The notes beneath the pieces are model-generated. The model ran no database searches and was not told the origin of the DNA. It saw nothing but the letters and a program-made list of their open reading frames with translations. A DNA stretch of 64,000 bases from contig CM023538.1 of assembly GCA_013350335.1 (NCBI GenBank), positions 54,170,769 through 54,234,768 of the forward strand, given 5' to 3'. The DNA is from Chimonanthus salicifolius. Taxonomy: Eukaryota; Streptophyta; Magnoliopsida; Laurales; Calycanthaceae. Shown piece after piece: positions 33,947 to 45,399 of this stretch (positions are counted from its first letter, which is position 1; every line of letters starts with the position of its first letter). Both the position numbers and the translations under genes were made by a program.

Positions 33947-34855
33947 TGTTAGGATTGGGTATCTATTTCAAAAGAGTAGTCTATTAGATGAAGTGACCTA
34001 AGTCCTTTATAGTGGGCTCACCTGTGGGGGGGTTTTACGCTAGGTATCCTGCGTTTTCCATGCATAAATTCAAAAAATATATATTTAAATCTCCCTCTAT
34101 ACTTTCAATGTGGGACTCGTCGCAGCCTCAACAATCCCCAATTCGAGCGAGACCAGCCATCCCATTCGCCTGGGGGATCTCTTGAGTCCATATGAGGTAG
34201 CTTTGAGACCAATGTCTGATATCACTTGTTAGGACTGAATATTAGGTGGAATGACCCAAGTCTTTTATAAATCCCTCTCTACACTTCTTGTTTGCAGCCC
34301 AACATTTACTTTTATGAGTGTACTTGAATACAGATAATAATTAGGTACTCACTTATACGACTCACTTTGTCCTATAATGATATGTTATTGAAAAATATGT
34401 TTAATTATAAAATTTAAAGAATTATTTAATCAAATCAATTAAATTATACATTTTAAGCACACATGTATAAGCTCATGCTGTTAGGACTTGGACTTACATC
34501 CAAAAGACTAGCCTGTTAGGTGGAGTGACTCAAGTCCTTTATAAATCCCTCTACATTGCCAATGTGGGACTCATTGCAGCAGCCTCAAAAATCCCCCATC
34601 GAACGTGGCCCTCTCGTGGAGAGAACGATGCCACCCATCCCATTCGCCTGGGGGATCTCCTGAGCCCACATAAGGTAGCCTGAGACTTGTCTCTGATACC
34701 ACTTGTTAGAACCTGGGCTTCCATCTCAAAAGACTAGCCTGTTAAGTGGAGTGACTCAACTCTTTTATAAACCCATAGATCTCCCTCTACACTCTCAATG
34801 TAGGACTCATTCGCAGCAACCCCATCACATGCTGGTCTAAGACTTGGGCTTTCCA
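33947..34855 (-). mobile_element. Array of four degraded TRIM/LTR copies with primer sites
   Basis: Four similar LTR starts lie in tandem: tgttaggattggg (33947), tgttaggactg (34227), tgttaggacttgg (34479) and tgttagaacctgg (34704). The second and fourth are directly preceded by tctgatatcact and tctgataccact, on the minus strand an LTR end followed by an initiator-Met primer site. Shared internal text includes gactagcctgttaggtggag, ctttataaatccctct, caatgtgggactc and cccattcgcctgggggatct. Copy 1 is interrupted by a SINE fragment (34011-34078); copy 2 is cut short at ~34290. No coding capacity. Confidence 0.75.
34011..34078 (+). mobile_element. SINE 3' fragment (same family as 36241 and 42516)
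   Basis: The text cacctgtgggggggttttac, tcctgcgttttcca and cataaattcaaaaaa matches the 3' end of the SINE at 42516-42653 (cacctgtgggggttttac, ttctgcgattttcca, cctaaattcaaaaaa). It interrupts a TRIM/LTR copy between ctttata and aaatctccctct, which are adjacent in the sister copy at 34540. Confidence 0.8.
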
Positions 34856-35450
34856 TGTAAATATTGCATTCGATCTTCATACAATGTGGGCTCAGTTGAA
34901 ACCCAGCCGATTTCCATCCTTGGCATGCCAATGAGATTGATACAGTATGTATCAATCATTAGGCATGGTTGATACATATTGAGGTTCTCTAAAAGATAAA
35001 AGATATAGAATCTTAAAATCACTTACAAAATTAAGATATTTACTTAAAATTAAGAATTTTCGATCAATGAGGTCCATCTAGGCTTTGCTTGGGCCCCATT
35101 GCTCAGGCCCAGTTTCGTGCACTTAGATTATTTGGCGATAATGTTCTTTGCTTCAGATGGTTAGCCTCTACAGAGTATAGTTGTCAGTGATGAGATTCAT
35201 CAATGCTGTCGATGGGGTCCAGTTGGGAGGGAGGCCTATAGTATAGGTGTTGAGTTGGGCCAACTTAGCATGGAATGAAATAAAGGGCTTGCTTTTATGA
35301 GTTTAAGCAGGTCTGAAGCTTTTGACGTATTGGTAAGGGTCTTTAACACTAAGGATCTTCAATGAAATACAAATATCAACTAGCATGTCTTAAAACTCAA
35401 AAAACTCAGGGCTTGTTCTTTTATACTTTTTTCTTTAGGCTTTTCTTTGT
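34856..35450. other. Intergenic DNA, no feature
   Basis: No gene or defined element. The phrase aaaactcaaaaaactcaggg at about 35393 repeats the start of the TIR element that follows. Confidence 0.5.
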
Positions 35451-35642
35451 CCATGGATCATAGTTAAAAACTCAAAAAACTCAGGTGAATCTGTCTAAGT
35501 TGATTTGACTCTATACGATTTTAAGTTGAGCGAATCAGTGAGTTTTATTGAGTTATTTTTAAGTCAAGTCTAAAAACTCATTTAAGTTACTCGACTCAAT
35601 AGATTTTAAGTTTGAATTGAGTTTTGAGTTTTTAAACCATGG
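35451..35642. mobile_element. Inverted-repeat MITE-like element (~190 bp)
   Basis: The left end ccatgg-atca-tagttaaaaactcaaaa and the right end, reverse-complemented ccatggtttaaaaactcaaa, form an inverted repeat. The interior carries gactcaatagattttaag/cttaaaatcg words on both strands. A flanking duplication is not clear, so the superfamily is not assigned. Confidence 0.55.
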
Positions 35643-36240
35643 CATGTATTCAACTTTGAAGCTCATTATTGTTTACCTGGGGCTCATTAGCCCAGGCTTT
35701 CACTCATATGATGTTCATGGGGCTTAGGTCCGGGCTTTTCTAGGAAACCTAGGCTTTTCAAAATTTCATGAAGATCCAGGCAAAAGTGTGGTTTATTATT
35801 GTTGTAATCCATTATTAAAATGACATAAATATATAGACAGGCCCACTGACTCGACATCGTGCATGCACGACATTGAACAGGTGGGCCTCGGTTCTATGAG
35901 GCCCACCTGGGTGGGGTCTATGAGGTGGGGCTAGGTCCATTAAAAATGTTAGGTCTATTGGACAGCAAAAGCAATGATTTTTAAGGGTCTCAAAATCAAC
36001 GGTAGAAATGGAGGCAGTTTTGTATGAATATAAAAATTATACTTTATACGTATGTTCGTATCTCAAAAATTAACATTAGATGAAAATAGGTTTTGGTTCA
36101 AACCCAATTTTAATTCATTTGGCACTTGGGGTGGGCATGGTAGTGTTTTGGAATTGAAATTTGGTCACCACCTGTGTATATACAGGCTAGTGAGGCTCTT
36201 CTAAGAATTGGGCCTTCAAAGATCTTTTAGCATACAATCT

Positions 36241-36370
36241 TTTTTTTTTTTTTTTGAATTTTCGTGTGGGAAACTGTAGAAAACCCAGCATAAAATCCCA
36301 TGGGAGATACCCACTGCCCTTAAAACACAGCAGGTGAGGTCATGGGGGTTCAAACTTGGCACCTCCCGCA
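36241..36370 (-). mobile_element. tRNA-derived SINE copy with target-site duplication
   Basis: T-run at the left (minus-strand tail), then text complementary to the SINE at 42516-42653; on the minus strand it reads tttgaacccccatgacctca, ggcagtgggtatctcccatg, tgctgggttttctac and cacacgaaaattcaaa. The B-box-like aagtttgaaccc is kept; the A box is lost by 5' truncation. Target duplication: atacaatctt at 36232-36241 and again at 36371-36380 (the left copy merges with the T-run). Confidence 0.88.
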
Positions 36371-36380
36371 ATACAATCTT

Positions 36381-39300
36381 ATCAGTATTACTAAGGCCTA
36401 CATTGTTATATGGGTTTGAAAGGTCTTCATTTGTATATAATGTCTATAAAATTTAATCTAAATTGATTAAGAGAAGCCATGTTTCTTTAGACCCTCAAAA
36501 ATTCAATTTTATTTGAAGACGGGAATTTAACGGAGTAGATTGGTGTGAGAAGGGAAATTGATCCATTGAGTTTGTTGTAGCAGCAGAAGCCCAAGATCGT
36601 CATGAGGCCTTGTCTTAAGGGCAAGGGTCCAGATTTCAGCCTTGGGCCAATATGGCCAAATATTAATTATATTGGTGATATATTAGCAGTAGATGACTGC
36701 ATTGGCCTCATTTTTTTACAATCAGTCAAAACATTTTAAAAAAAAATTAGGAAAAAATGGAAGACCCATTTTTTTTTTTTTTTTATAATTTTGGTATAGA
36801 ATGAAGTATTATTGAAGGCAATAATATTGATGCAAAAAAGTATACCAAAAAATATGAAATTCTTATAAAATTGTATAGATGAAGAAAAATACCATCAATA
36901 TTATGTAAGTCACAGTATAATGACTTCAATAAATTTCCTACTCATTCGACGTGTTTTCATTCAATTTTTTTTTTTTTACAAAAATCTCAAAACGGAGATT
37001 TATTATAGAGAAAAATCTCAAAAAAAAAACGGAGAAAGATTTAATAAAATAAATCATCCAAACCTACATTGATCTCTATTGATCTGAACTGGTTAGATCT
37101 AAATGTGCAAGCCTTTTCTCCCATTATTATTTAATATTTAATATTTTTCCAAAACCTTAATTTCATAAAATTCTTAAAATATATAAAATAAACAAAATCA
37201 CCCAAACTGTGTAAATCATAATATTACATCTCCATCAAATTCTCTAACCCTCTAGCATGCTTTTACTCAATTTATTTTTCCAAAAATTTAAAATGAATAT
37301 TATCTTAGAATAAAATCTAAAAAAGAAGTGAAATGTGGATTAAGAATATTTCTTGTGACTCTCCCACTTGAGTGTCGACTGTCAAATGCCACAAATCTGA
37401 AATATGAGTGAAAGTAGGTTAAAAAATTTGAAATAATGGTTTTGACTTTTGGGTCTACTTAAAATGAGTCGATACATGGTCGAGATCTTGGCTGATATTT
37501 TCAAAATACAAGTGATATATGATTATTTTGTCTACGTCTAATATATATATTGGTTGATACATATCAGTTAGGTCTAAAGCGTACGAACCTTGCTTAAGGG
37601 CGAATTAGTATTTATGAGGAAGAATTTCAATCTAAAATCTAAATTTTTAGTCTTATTCAGTGTTAATTCATTTTTAATCTATGTGTTTTAATTTTTATGT
37701 TGGAAAGGAATTGATAGATGCACCATTACATTTTCTTAAAAGGGGCACTTGGATCATTTTGTCGTTCAGTTTATTATAATAAGTTAACAAGTAAAATAAT
37801 AAAATAGAAATATTATCAATTTATTGTGATAAATTGGAGGACAAAATTGCTCCAGTTCACAAATCAATTCCCTTCAAGAAATTTCAAATTTATGAACACC
37901 AGCTCCTTAAGAATCTAATACATGATTGCCAGTTCTTGTGCACTAATACTTTTATAAATATGATTCATCAAAATGAGAGATTTTCCATTTTATTATACAT
38001 GACACATTAATTGGCCATAGGAGATGAGTTAATGGCAGCTTGCAAAATAGAAATTGGCACATACGGACTATTGTCTCTGGAGAAGACGATGGTGGTAGTA
38101 AAACAGTTGTCTGGCAAAAACGATTAAAATAGACGATGAAATGATTGAGAATCAATGGTGTAGTAGACATCGAAGAAAAGTGAAAGCCGAAAGCGATCAA
38201 TCAGCAAGAAGGAGCCTAGATAGGGAAGTCCAGCATGAAAAAAGATCGCAATAGGCGACGAATGACCTCATAAAGCAACGACACATGAGACTCCAAACAA
38301 AAAGTTGAAGCCGGTGATAGAATCGATTAATCAGAAGGAGCCAAGATCGTGAAGTTCGGCAAGAAGAAACTGCAAATTCGTGGTCCACATGGTCATCGTT
38401 GTGCAAAGATTGGTCTCTGAGAGGACTGATGACGAAGGTGGGACGCAGAAGAGTCCAAAACGTCTCTCAATCAAACCAACTGGAAATAAAGGACGGAGCA
38501 GAGCAAAAGGCTCAAATTTTCTTCTTCTTTTGTGTGAAGAAGGGGCTTCTTGAGTAGAGGCAGTCAAGGACGACAAGGAATTTTGAGGGATTTTGGTTGC
38601 GGGCTGACTCTGAGATTTCAGAGGCTTTAGGTGAACTTTTAAGATGGACCTTTTATATACTTATAAAAAATAAAATCATTTTTTTTTTTTTACAAAGTGT
38701 GAAACATCCAAATAAAATATCATAATCAAATTTATAACAAAGTATTATTTAAAATTTATTCTTCTCGAGGATTTTGAGATGCAAAATTACTAATTAAATT
38801 ACTATATTTAAGTTTTTTTAACATATCTGTTTCAATAGATAAGATAGTTAATTCATTCAATCTTTCGTGTGACAAATTTAATTTCCACTTGTGTCATGTA
38901 TATTGATTTTTTATTTTTTATTACTATTTTATTGTATTTAAAAACAGTAGTTGACATGCTAAAGTATATAATGTATTTAAAAAAACTTATAAAATAAAAT
39001 TATATTAAAAAATTATCACTTAATTATAAACTATAAAACACAAAATAGTCATTCAAATGTAAACTCACTTTCTTTCCATTCAACCATCTATATTACAATG
39101 AATAATAAGTTTCCTCAATTGAGGACTTCTTTAGGTCACACTTTTATTAAATTTTCTAAAAAAATTATAAGAATAATGATTAGTTAAAATCTGACACTTA
39201 TATAATAATTTTAATCTTGTAATAGAGTCAATTAATCATCCCAATTCTTAATTTTTAAAATAAAAATAAAACTAAAAGATAAATATTTTTTTCTTAATTT

Positions 39301-39630
39301 TTAAAATAAAAATAAAACTAAAAGATATATGTTTTTTATCATGATGTTTAATTCATTTTATTAGAATTACAGATTTAAAATTTGGAAAAAAAGAGTACCC
39401 AGTGTGAATCAAACATATGATCTATGGAATAAAAGTCACACCAACTACCATCACACCCGAAATCCATTTGCTAATAAAATAAACATTAAAATAACTTTAT
39501 AATATAAAATAAGGTGCGTGAACTTAAAACATTGAACTCAACTTGGGAGCCTATCTATTTGGGGACCCTATACGGTGGCTTAGTTCGCCTAAGGCCAGGC
39601 CGAACCTCTTTGGTCATCTGGCTTGATATC
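36381..39630. other. AT-rich intergenic DNA with degraded repeats
   Basis: 36.4-37.9 kb has long T/A tracts. Scattered gatacatg/gctgatat words at 37460-37600 look like subterminal repeats of a decayed transposon. At 38030-38590 GC content rises and three overlapping minus-strand frames of 69-82 codons occur; part is a diverged ~140-bp repeat (gatcaatcagcaagaaggag versus gattaatcagaaggagccaa). I do not recognise a protein there. 38.6-39.55 kb is very AT-rich, with a repeated ttttaaaataaaaataaaac block near 39255 and 39298. Confidence 0.55.
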
Positions 39631-39860
39631 ATGTAAAAACACACACAAATTTGATGTGTCTTCCTCTATATATTGGAAGATGTTTGTATAGACTCATATA
39701 TATAGAGAAAAATACAATAAATAACATAAACAAAATCCTCTAACTACCAATGAAAAAGAAGAAATCAGGGCCTATAACTCCTAATCAAGAGAAGGAAATC
39801 AAAATCGGGGTAATCAAACATAAAATCCAAATATAACCTAACATCTAAATATATCTTATC
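39625..39860 (-). mobile_element. LTR fragment with primer-site junction
   Basis: ggcttgatatcatgtaaaaa (39621-39640) reads on the minus strand as an LTR end followed by a degenerate initiator-Met primer site. The following ~230 bp have a TATA-like tctatatattgg and look like LTR, but the other end and a second LTR are not found. Confidence 0.4.
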
Positions 39861-39996
39861 AAGAGATATGCTGAATGAGTGTATAAACTATTTTATGGGA
39901 CCTACATACCAATGAAATTATACCTGCAGGAGGAGAAACATGGAACTAATGATTGAAAGAGATTGTAAAGTGTTGTTGGGGAAAAAGAACATGTAA

Positions 39997-40626
39997 TCAG
40001 TCACTCCATAGGGAGAAGTCCACCTGACCATCCAAGTCATCGTAATTCATCTCATTTTGCACAGGTGGCGGTGGCGGTGGCGGTGGCGGCGGAATAAGCA
40101 ATCCTTCCGCCATGTTGGCAAGCAAACATGGCATGTTAAAAAGTGCCTCGTCGTCGACGAAGATAGCCTTACCGTCTGCAACTCTGTGTTTGCAATTTGT
40201 AACCGGAGTCTGAGCAGTTAAGAAAGAGTCTACAGCGCGGAACGTATGAGCCGCCGTAGTGGCTGCTTTCTGTATATCCTTGGCCAAGGACGACTCGGGC
40301 CGCGGCAGCAGCCGAGCCAAGTTGGGAAAATTGAGTTGAGCGGACTTGCCCCGAAGAGCCAAAGCGGCCACATCGTATGCTATCGCCGCCATCTCTGGGC
40401 AAGGGAAGGTACCGAGCCATATACGCGACTTCTTCTGAGGCTCACGCACCTCGCTCACCCACTTCGAACCGTTCCTTTGCCTGACTCCCCTGAAAACTGG
40501 ATGCCGTGTCTCGTGAAACTTTTTCCGGCCAGCGGGGTGCTTGTGTGAAACGGTGGGCGGCAAGTGCATGAGAGATGGGTCGTCGGAAGGCGTGGAAGAG
40601 TTTGGTTCGAAGTTCATGGTAGGCAA
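39997..40626 (-). CDS. DREB-type AP2/ERF transcription factor, 209 aa, intronless
   Basis: Nuclear DNA-binding regulator. One AP2/ERF domain at residues 44-101 ([44 protein letters not shown]) with the DREB-marking Val14 and Glu19. It is preceded by [13 protein letters not shown] (31-43), close to the basic signature before the AP2 domain in CBF/DREB1 proteins. After the domain, however, [20 protein letters not shown] stands where CBFs carry DSAWR, so it is a group III DREB and not a clear CBF. The C-terminus has acidic [20 protein letters not shown], a run of 10 prolines coded by a GGCGGT-type repeat (near 40062-40094), and ends FSLWSD. It points toward the other DREB gene 10.4 kb away. The start at 40626 is chosen; an alternative Met lies three residues downstream. 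Confidence 0.93.
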   Translation of the reverse strand: MPTMNFEPNSSTPSDDPSLMHLPPTVSHKHPAGRKKFHETRHPVFRGVRQRNGSKWVSEVREPQKKSRIWLGTFPCPEMAAIAYDVAALALRGKSAQLNFPNLARLLPRPESSLAKDIQKAATTAAHTFRAVDSFLTAQTPVTNCKHRVADGKAIFVDDEALFNMPCLLANMAEGLLIPPPPPPPPPPVQNEMNYDDLDGQVDFSLWSD

Positions 40627-42510
40627 ATGAAGGAAAGAGAGAGTGAATTAGGTTTTGCCGCTTAGGTACACGGTGAGAGATGAATCTGTTTAAGAAGGAG
40701 AAGGACGGAGATGGCAGTAATGGGAACAGGAGATGGAATAACACAAGAAACACGATCTTTGTTTGTGCACGTGTAAAACAGGCATCGAAGAGCGAGAAAT
40801 GCGGTAGTACGTGGCAGCCAAAGACATCAAAAGACCGTTTTCTTTGGGGCGCAACAAAAAATAAAACTGTTAGAAAACTGGTTTGTTAGAGGCAATTTTA
40901 CAAATATCTTTGATACTTTTAATTGGTAAAATATTAATCATGGTTAATATTCTAAAATTTATCGATATTGTAATATTTTCTTAATAAAATTATGTTAAAA
41001 TTAAGATAAATTGTCAGTCAAAACTTTTTTAATATTCTATTTTATTGATATTTTCATTTATTATATTTTTATCAATTTTTAAATATTATATTCTTCACGA
41101 GATTTTTTCCTAATTTTTGATAAAAACTTGAGAATTTAAAAAGATTCCAATATTATTCGTCACCAACAACATTCCAAGAATAATATTTGTGACAATTAGA
41201 GGTCCTCTCGTCATTTGTTGGACCAAGAGCCTTCAATGATGAGTGGAGTGCTGATGCTAAAGGTATATGATTTGAAAATTCTATATTATTATTAAAAAGT
41301 AATTACCAAAGAATTCGATTTTATTTAATTTAAATTATATTGTACATATATAAATAGAAACTAAAAAAAAACACATGTAAAACTAGAATGTTGCTACACG
41401 TATTATTATAGACAGTTTGAAAGTCTCTGTAGTAATTTTTTCCTCTCTTCAATTTTTTTTATTATATAGTGGAATAATCTTTTGACATGGTCTATCTAAA
41501 CATTTGAGGCTTTCATGTTAATCATTCATTGATGAAATTTAAAATTTTGAAAAATAAGACTTAATCATTATATGGTCATTGAAAAATATAATTTCTTATA
41601 TTTAGAAAGAAATTATAAGTACATAAGATTTGATCATTATATGGTCAACTCTTGCATAGCTTAAAATCTATAATTTTGAAATATAAATCTTTTTGAATAA
41701 ATTATGTAAATAAAATATCAACTCTTCCACACTTGATTATTTCTCTTTTTTAAATAGGTAGTAAAGATATAGGATTTTACATTATAATCATCTCTTTCTC
41801 CCTTCATGCAGAATGTAGTTGGTGGGACCAATAGTAGATTAGATTTCATACTAATTTAGTTTTTATAATTCCTTCATTTTAATCCATAAATTTTCAACAT
41901 AATATAAAATTAAGACTTAAAAGAGTCTTAAAAAATATGATTCCACTTATCTGTTCAAGAAGAAAATTTATATTTATCACATACAAATCAAGATAAATTA
42001 GAAATTAAACCATATTATAACTCATCAAGTATATGATACGATTGAAGATTGAATTGACCATTATATGAGATTTATTATTGGGATTAAAACATAAAAGAGT
42101 TTAAAAGGGATATTTTATGAAAAACACTTTGACAGTGAAACATGAAAACGGAGATAAGGCTTTGAAATTTCTAGGATTGCAATGTTGAATGGCTCACCAA
42201 ATACGTATTATGTGGGGTGGAATGGTTGGCTAACATTATGTAATTTTGTCTTCTTTGGGTTAACCCGATAAGCATATCTGTAAGACCAACCATGTGAAAT
42301 TTAGCACCGACCATTTATTTTATTATTTTCCCCACCCCATGAGAAGCATATTTCTTTAACTACTGCTCTTGTACACATATTTAAAGTTGGAAATAAGCTT
42401 AAAATACACTAATCAAATATTTATTATATATGAGTCTATTAAATAGAATAGTGATGGATTTATTGAAAAAATCAATTCTTAAATATGTGATCTATAAAAA
42501 TCACTGGTAA
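40627..42510. other. 5' flank of the DREB gene and AT-rich intergenic DNA
   Basis: 40627-40890 should hold the minus-strand promoter and 5' UTR, but I cannot fix a TATA box. Beyond ~40900 the sequence is very AT-rich with no gene or defined element. Confidence 0.5.
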
Positions 42511-42515
42511 TATCA

Positions 42516-42653
42516 CATGGGTATAGCTCAACTGTCAGGTTCGAGCCCCCATGACCTCACTTGGTGTGCTCTAAAGCCAGTGGGTGTCACCTGTGGGGGT
42601 TTTACATTGGGTTTTCTGCGATTTTCCACACCTAAATTCAAAAAAAAAAAAAA
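42516..42653 (+). mobile_element. tRNA-derived SINE copy with A and B boxes and poly-A tail
   Basis: A-box-like tatagctcaactg (42522-42534) is followed closely by B-box-like ggttcgagccc (42538-42548). Then come atgacctcacttggtgtgct, cagtgggtgtcacctgtggg, ttgggttttctgcga and a run of 14 A. The spacing between boxes is much shorter than in a tRNA, so the anticodon part has been lost in this copy. This is the clearest copy of the three-member family. Confidence 0.85.
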
Positions 42654-42659
42654 CTTAAT

Positions 42660-44130
42660 TTTAAATGGATTTGGAATGCAATAGTAATTGTAAATTAGTA
42701 ATAACACAAGAATATTACATTATCGAGTAATATAATAAATTAAATTAGTAATAAACTAATGATACTAATAGTGTAGTAATCATCACAATACCATATATTA
42801 ATACCTATCAAGACATAAATCTTTTCTTAAAGATGTTAAAAAAATTATTAATTGAAAGAAAAAACATAAAACTCCTTTAGAGTTGAATATAATCTAAATA
42901 AGTCTCCCTTTTATAAATGATTGACATGCGCGTAATATAACCTTATGTGTTCGGACACAATGGCCCTATGTGAGATCCATTTTATATTAAATATAATATG
43001 TTCAAATAATTTTAATCGTTTTAATATTTATATCTAACTTTATTATTTTCATTTCATACACCTTAACATTAAATTAATCATGAAAGACTACATTATTTAT
43101 TCTATAATTTATTTAAAATCTTAAAAATAATATTTAAATCATTCAATATATAATTTATTACAAGATATAATTATATATTTGTGCATGAATTAAAGCACAA
43201 ATAGATAAAAGTGGATTTCATAATTTGTGAGATGCATTAAATGGTGGAGTTTGAAGGACAATGGTGCCTATAGATGTCACAAAACATAATGGATAAGATT
43301 TTGGACACATGAACCATTGCTTCGTCATAAAGTCAACAAGTCAACATAATAAATAGATAATAATAAATAAAGAAAAGAAACGTTCATTAAAATATTGTTT
43401 TTATTTAGTTTCATTTCAACGGTTTAATATAAAAAATTTAAGTAAATTTATAAATAAATAACAATTTCTCCATGGTAATAATTCAGTTGACTCCCCCACT
43501 GAGCGTGCGTGCAACGTGGAAAGATACCGTCCAATATATAACCCACGTGAAAACTAAATTCGTACCATTTTTAGAAAGGACAGCTGTACACTTGTAGGAC
43601 ACTAAAACGAAAAGCCAAACTACGCATTTATTATCATTACTAGGATGATAGTTACGTCGATATCTTAAAAAAAGAATTATTATATTTTTACAAGATGGAT
43701 TATAAAATTAATAAATTATAAAAATCAAAGTTTTCAAAGTTTAAAGTTTTAATTTTTTAAATGATGAAATTTTTAATGTTAAAACATTTTAATTGCTTAA
43801 GATAATAGTTAAATGAATCTATTCTTTTCAACTTATAAAGAATTTTAATTATAACAATAAATCTATTTCAATAAATAGTCAAATAAAACTTGAATCCTTA
43901 GTTTATTTTATAAATAAAGGACACAATTTAAAGTGATTTTTTTTCATTGCAACAAACAAAAATAGTACAAGAAAATTTAAAGTTTGATATGATGAGTTTG
44001 AAAGATTTATCTATATAAAAAATACAAAAAAAAATCTATAAAAGACTTAAAAATAGAAAAAAAGGAGATTTAAAATGAACTTGGCAAACTACTATTTTTT
44101 TAACCAATATCATGGTTATTTGGTTTAAAT
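42660..44130. other. AT-rich intergenic DNA
   Basis: No gene or defined element seen. 43490-43620 is a less AT-rich island (ccccactgagcgtgcgtgca, acccacgtgaaaac) with a CACGTG core, without an associated frame. Confidence 0.5.
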
Positions 44131-44139
44131 TAATCTACT

Positions 44140-44920
44140 TAATAAATATTTTGGATTAGGTACAAGTATAATTGAACGAATTGTCTAATAAATAAGTTGG
44201 GATGTGTCAGCCTGTCTAAGATTGCTTGAGTAATTGGGTTGAGTCAATAACTTTACATGATGAGTTAGGTCAAGTATGGATCAACTTAAACAATTTAAGA
44301 TTTTACCAAGTGTGTCAATTTGATAATAAATGAAATTTGGTTAAGTTGGATCAATTTATCTATTTAATTTTAGAGTAGGGATAACACATTTAGCTTTGTA
44401 TGATAATAGGTTTGGTTGTGATTTTAATTTATGAGTCAAGTTAGGTATGATCACATTAATTTTGTAAATATTCATTGGATTGGATTAACTCATTTAATAA
44501 ATGGGTTAAGACCAATTGAGTCAATCATTCTAATAGATAAGTTGGGTTTAGTATGAATGCATTAGGTTAAACTTTTAATAATAAATGAGTTCGATTGTGT
44601 TAACCCATTTAATCATAGTTTGGTATTAGGGTTGGACTGACCTTTTCATAGATGAGTTATGCTTTAAAAATGGGTTCAATGAACCCATTTAAGATTTCAA
44701 AATTGAGTCAATTGTTGAATAAATGGGTCAAGTTATGTGTGATTTGGATTATTCATTTGTTTAACATATAGACTAGAGGTCAATCAGATCTGATTGGATC
44801 AATCTATTTAATAAATGTACCAAATTATGTCAACCATTTTAGCTTGTTCAACCCATGCCATATGATAAATAGGTCAAAGTTAATAAGTCTACCAAATTGT
44901 AGTCATTAGATTTTCCTTTT
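44140..44920. repeat. Degenerate array of ~GGGTTAA/TTTAATAAATGGGT words
   Basis: Over ~780 bp the phrases taataaatgggt, aacccattta and gagttagg/gggttgagtc recur every 30-60 bp with much divergence on one strand. It resembles the interior of degraded element families with GGGTT-type subterminal repeats. No ends or duplications can be defined. Confidence 0.5.
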
Positions 44921-45343
44921 TCTTTTCTTGAAAATATTACTCATGAGTTTTGATGAGAGAATTTTTATTTGACAAATTTTTTTAAATAAATGAGAATTTT
45001 TCCTATTTAGTTGCCTAGATTTTCTTAAAACTAAATTTTTCTATCTTAAACACTTAATATACTTAAAATAAGTTTTGACTCAAGTCCTCGAACTTAGGTA
45101 CTTGGATCCAATTAAATTTATAAAATAGCTCCACTTTTTTATTTTCAACAGAAAATTATCTTGTATTTCATTTTTCAAATTTTAATATTCCAACCAAATT
45201 TATAAAATTTAAATAAGCAATGAATCTTTAGTTGCTTTCTCTTGAAAATGAAATGTTCAAGGAATTAGATACCCACCAGAATTTCTTTTTTTTTAAAAAA
45301 GGAAAAAGAAAAAGAAAAAGAAAAAAGGTTAAGCGTGAGTGAT

Positions 45344-45397
45344 ACACGTGGGTAGTACACATGTACCAATACACGTGGGTAGTACACATGTACCAAT
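45344..45397. repeat. 27-bp perfect tandem duplication with CACGTG
   Basis: The unit acacgtgggtagtacacatg plus taccaat occurs twice in tandem (45344-45370, 45371-45397). Each unit carries a G-box core CACGTG and the near-palindrome tacacatgta. It lies directly after an (AAAAAG)n tract (45300-45326). Confidence 0.9.
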
Positions 45398-45399
45398 AT

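Noticed and set aside
37952..38576. Three overlapping minus-strand frames of 69-82 codons
   Set aside because: No recognisable domain, frames do not join, and a diverged internal repeat explains part of the similarity between them.
42522..42548. Possible tRNA gene (A and B boxes)
   Set aside because: Boxes are too close for a tRNA, no cloverleaf can be formed, and a poly-A tail and sister copies show it is a SINE.
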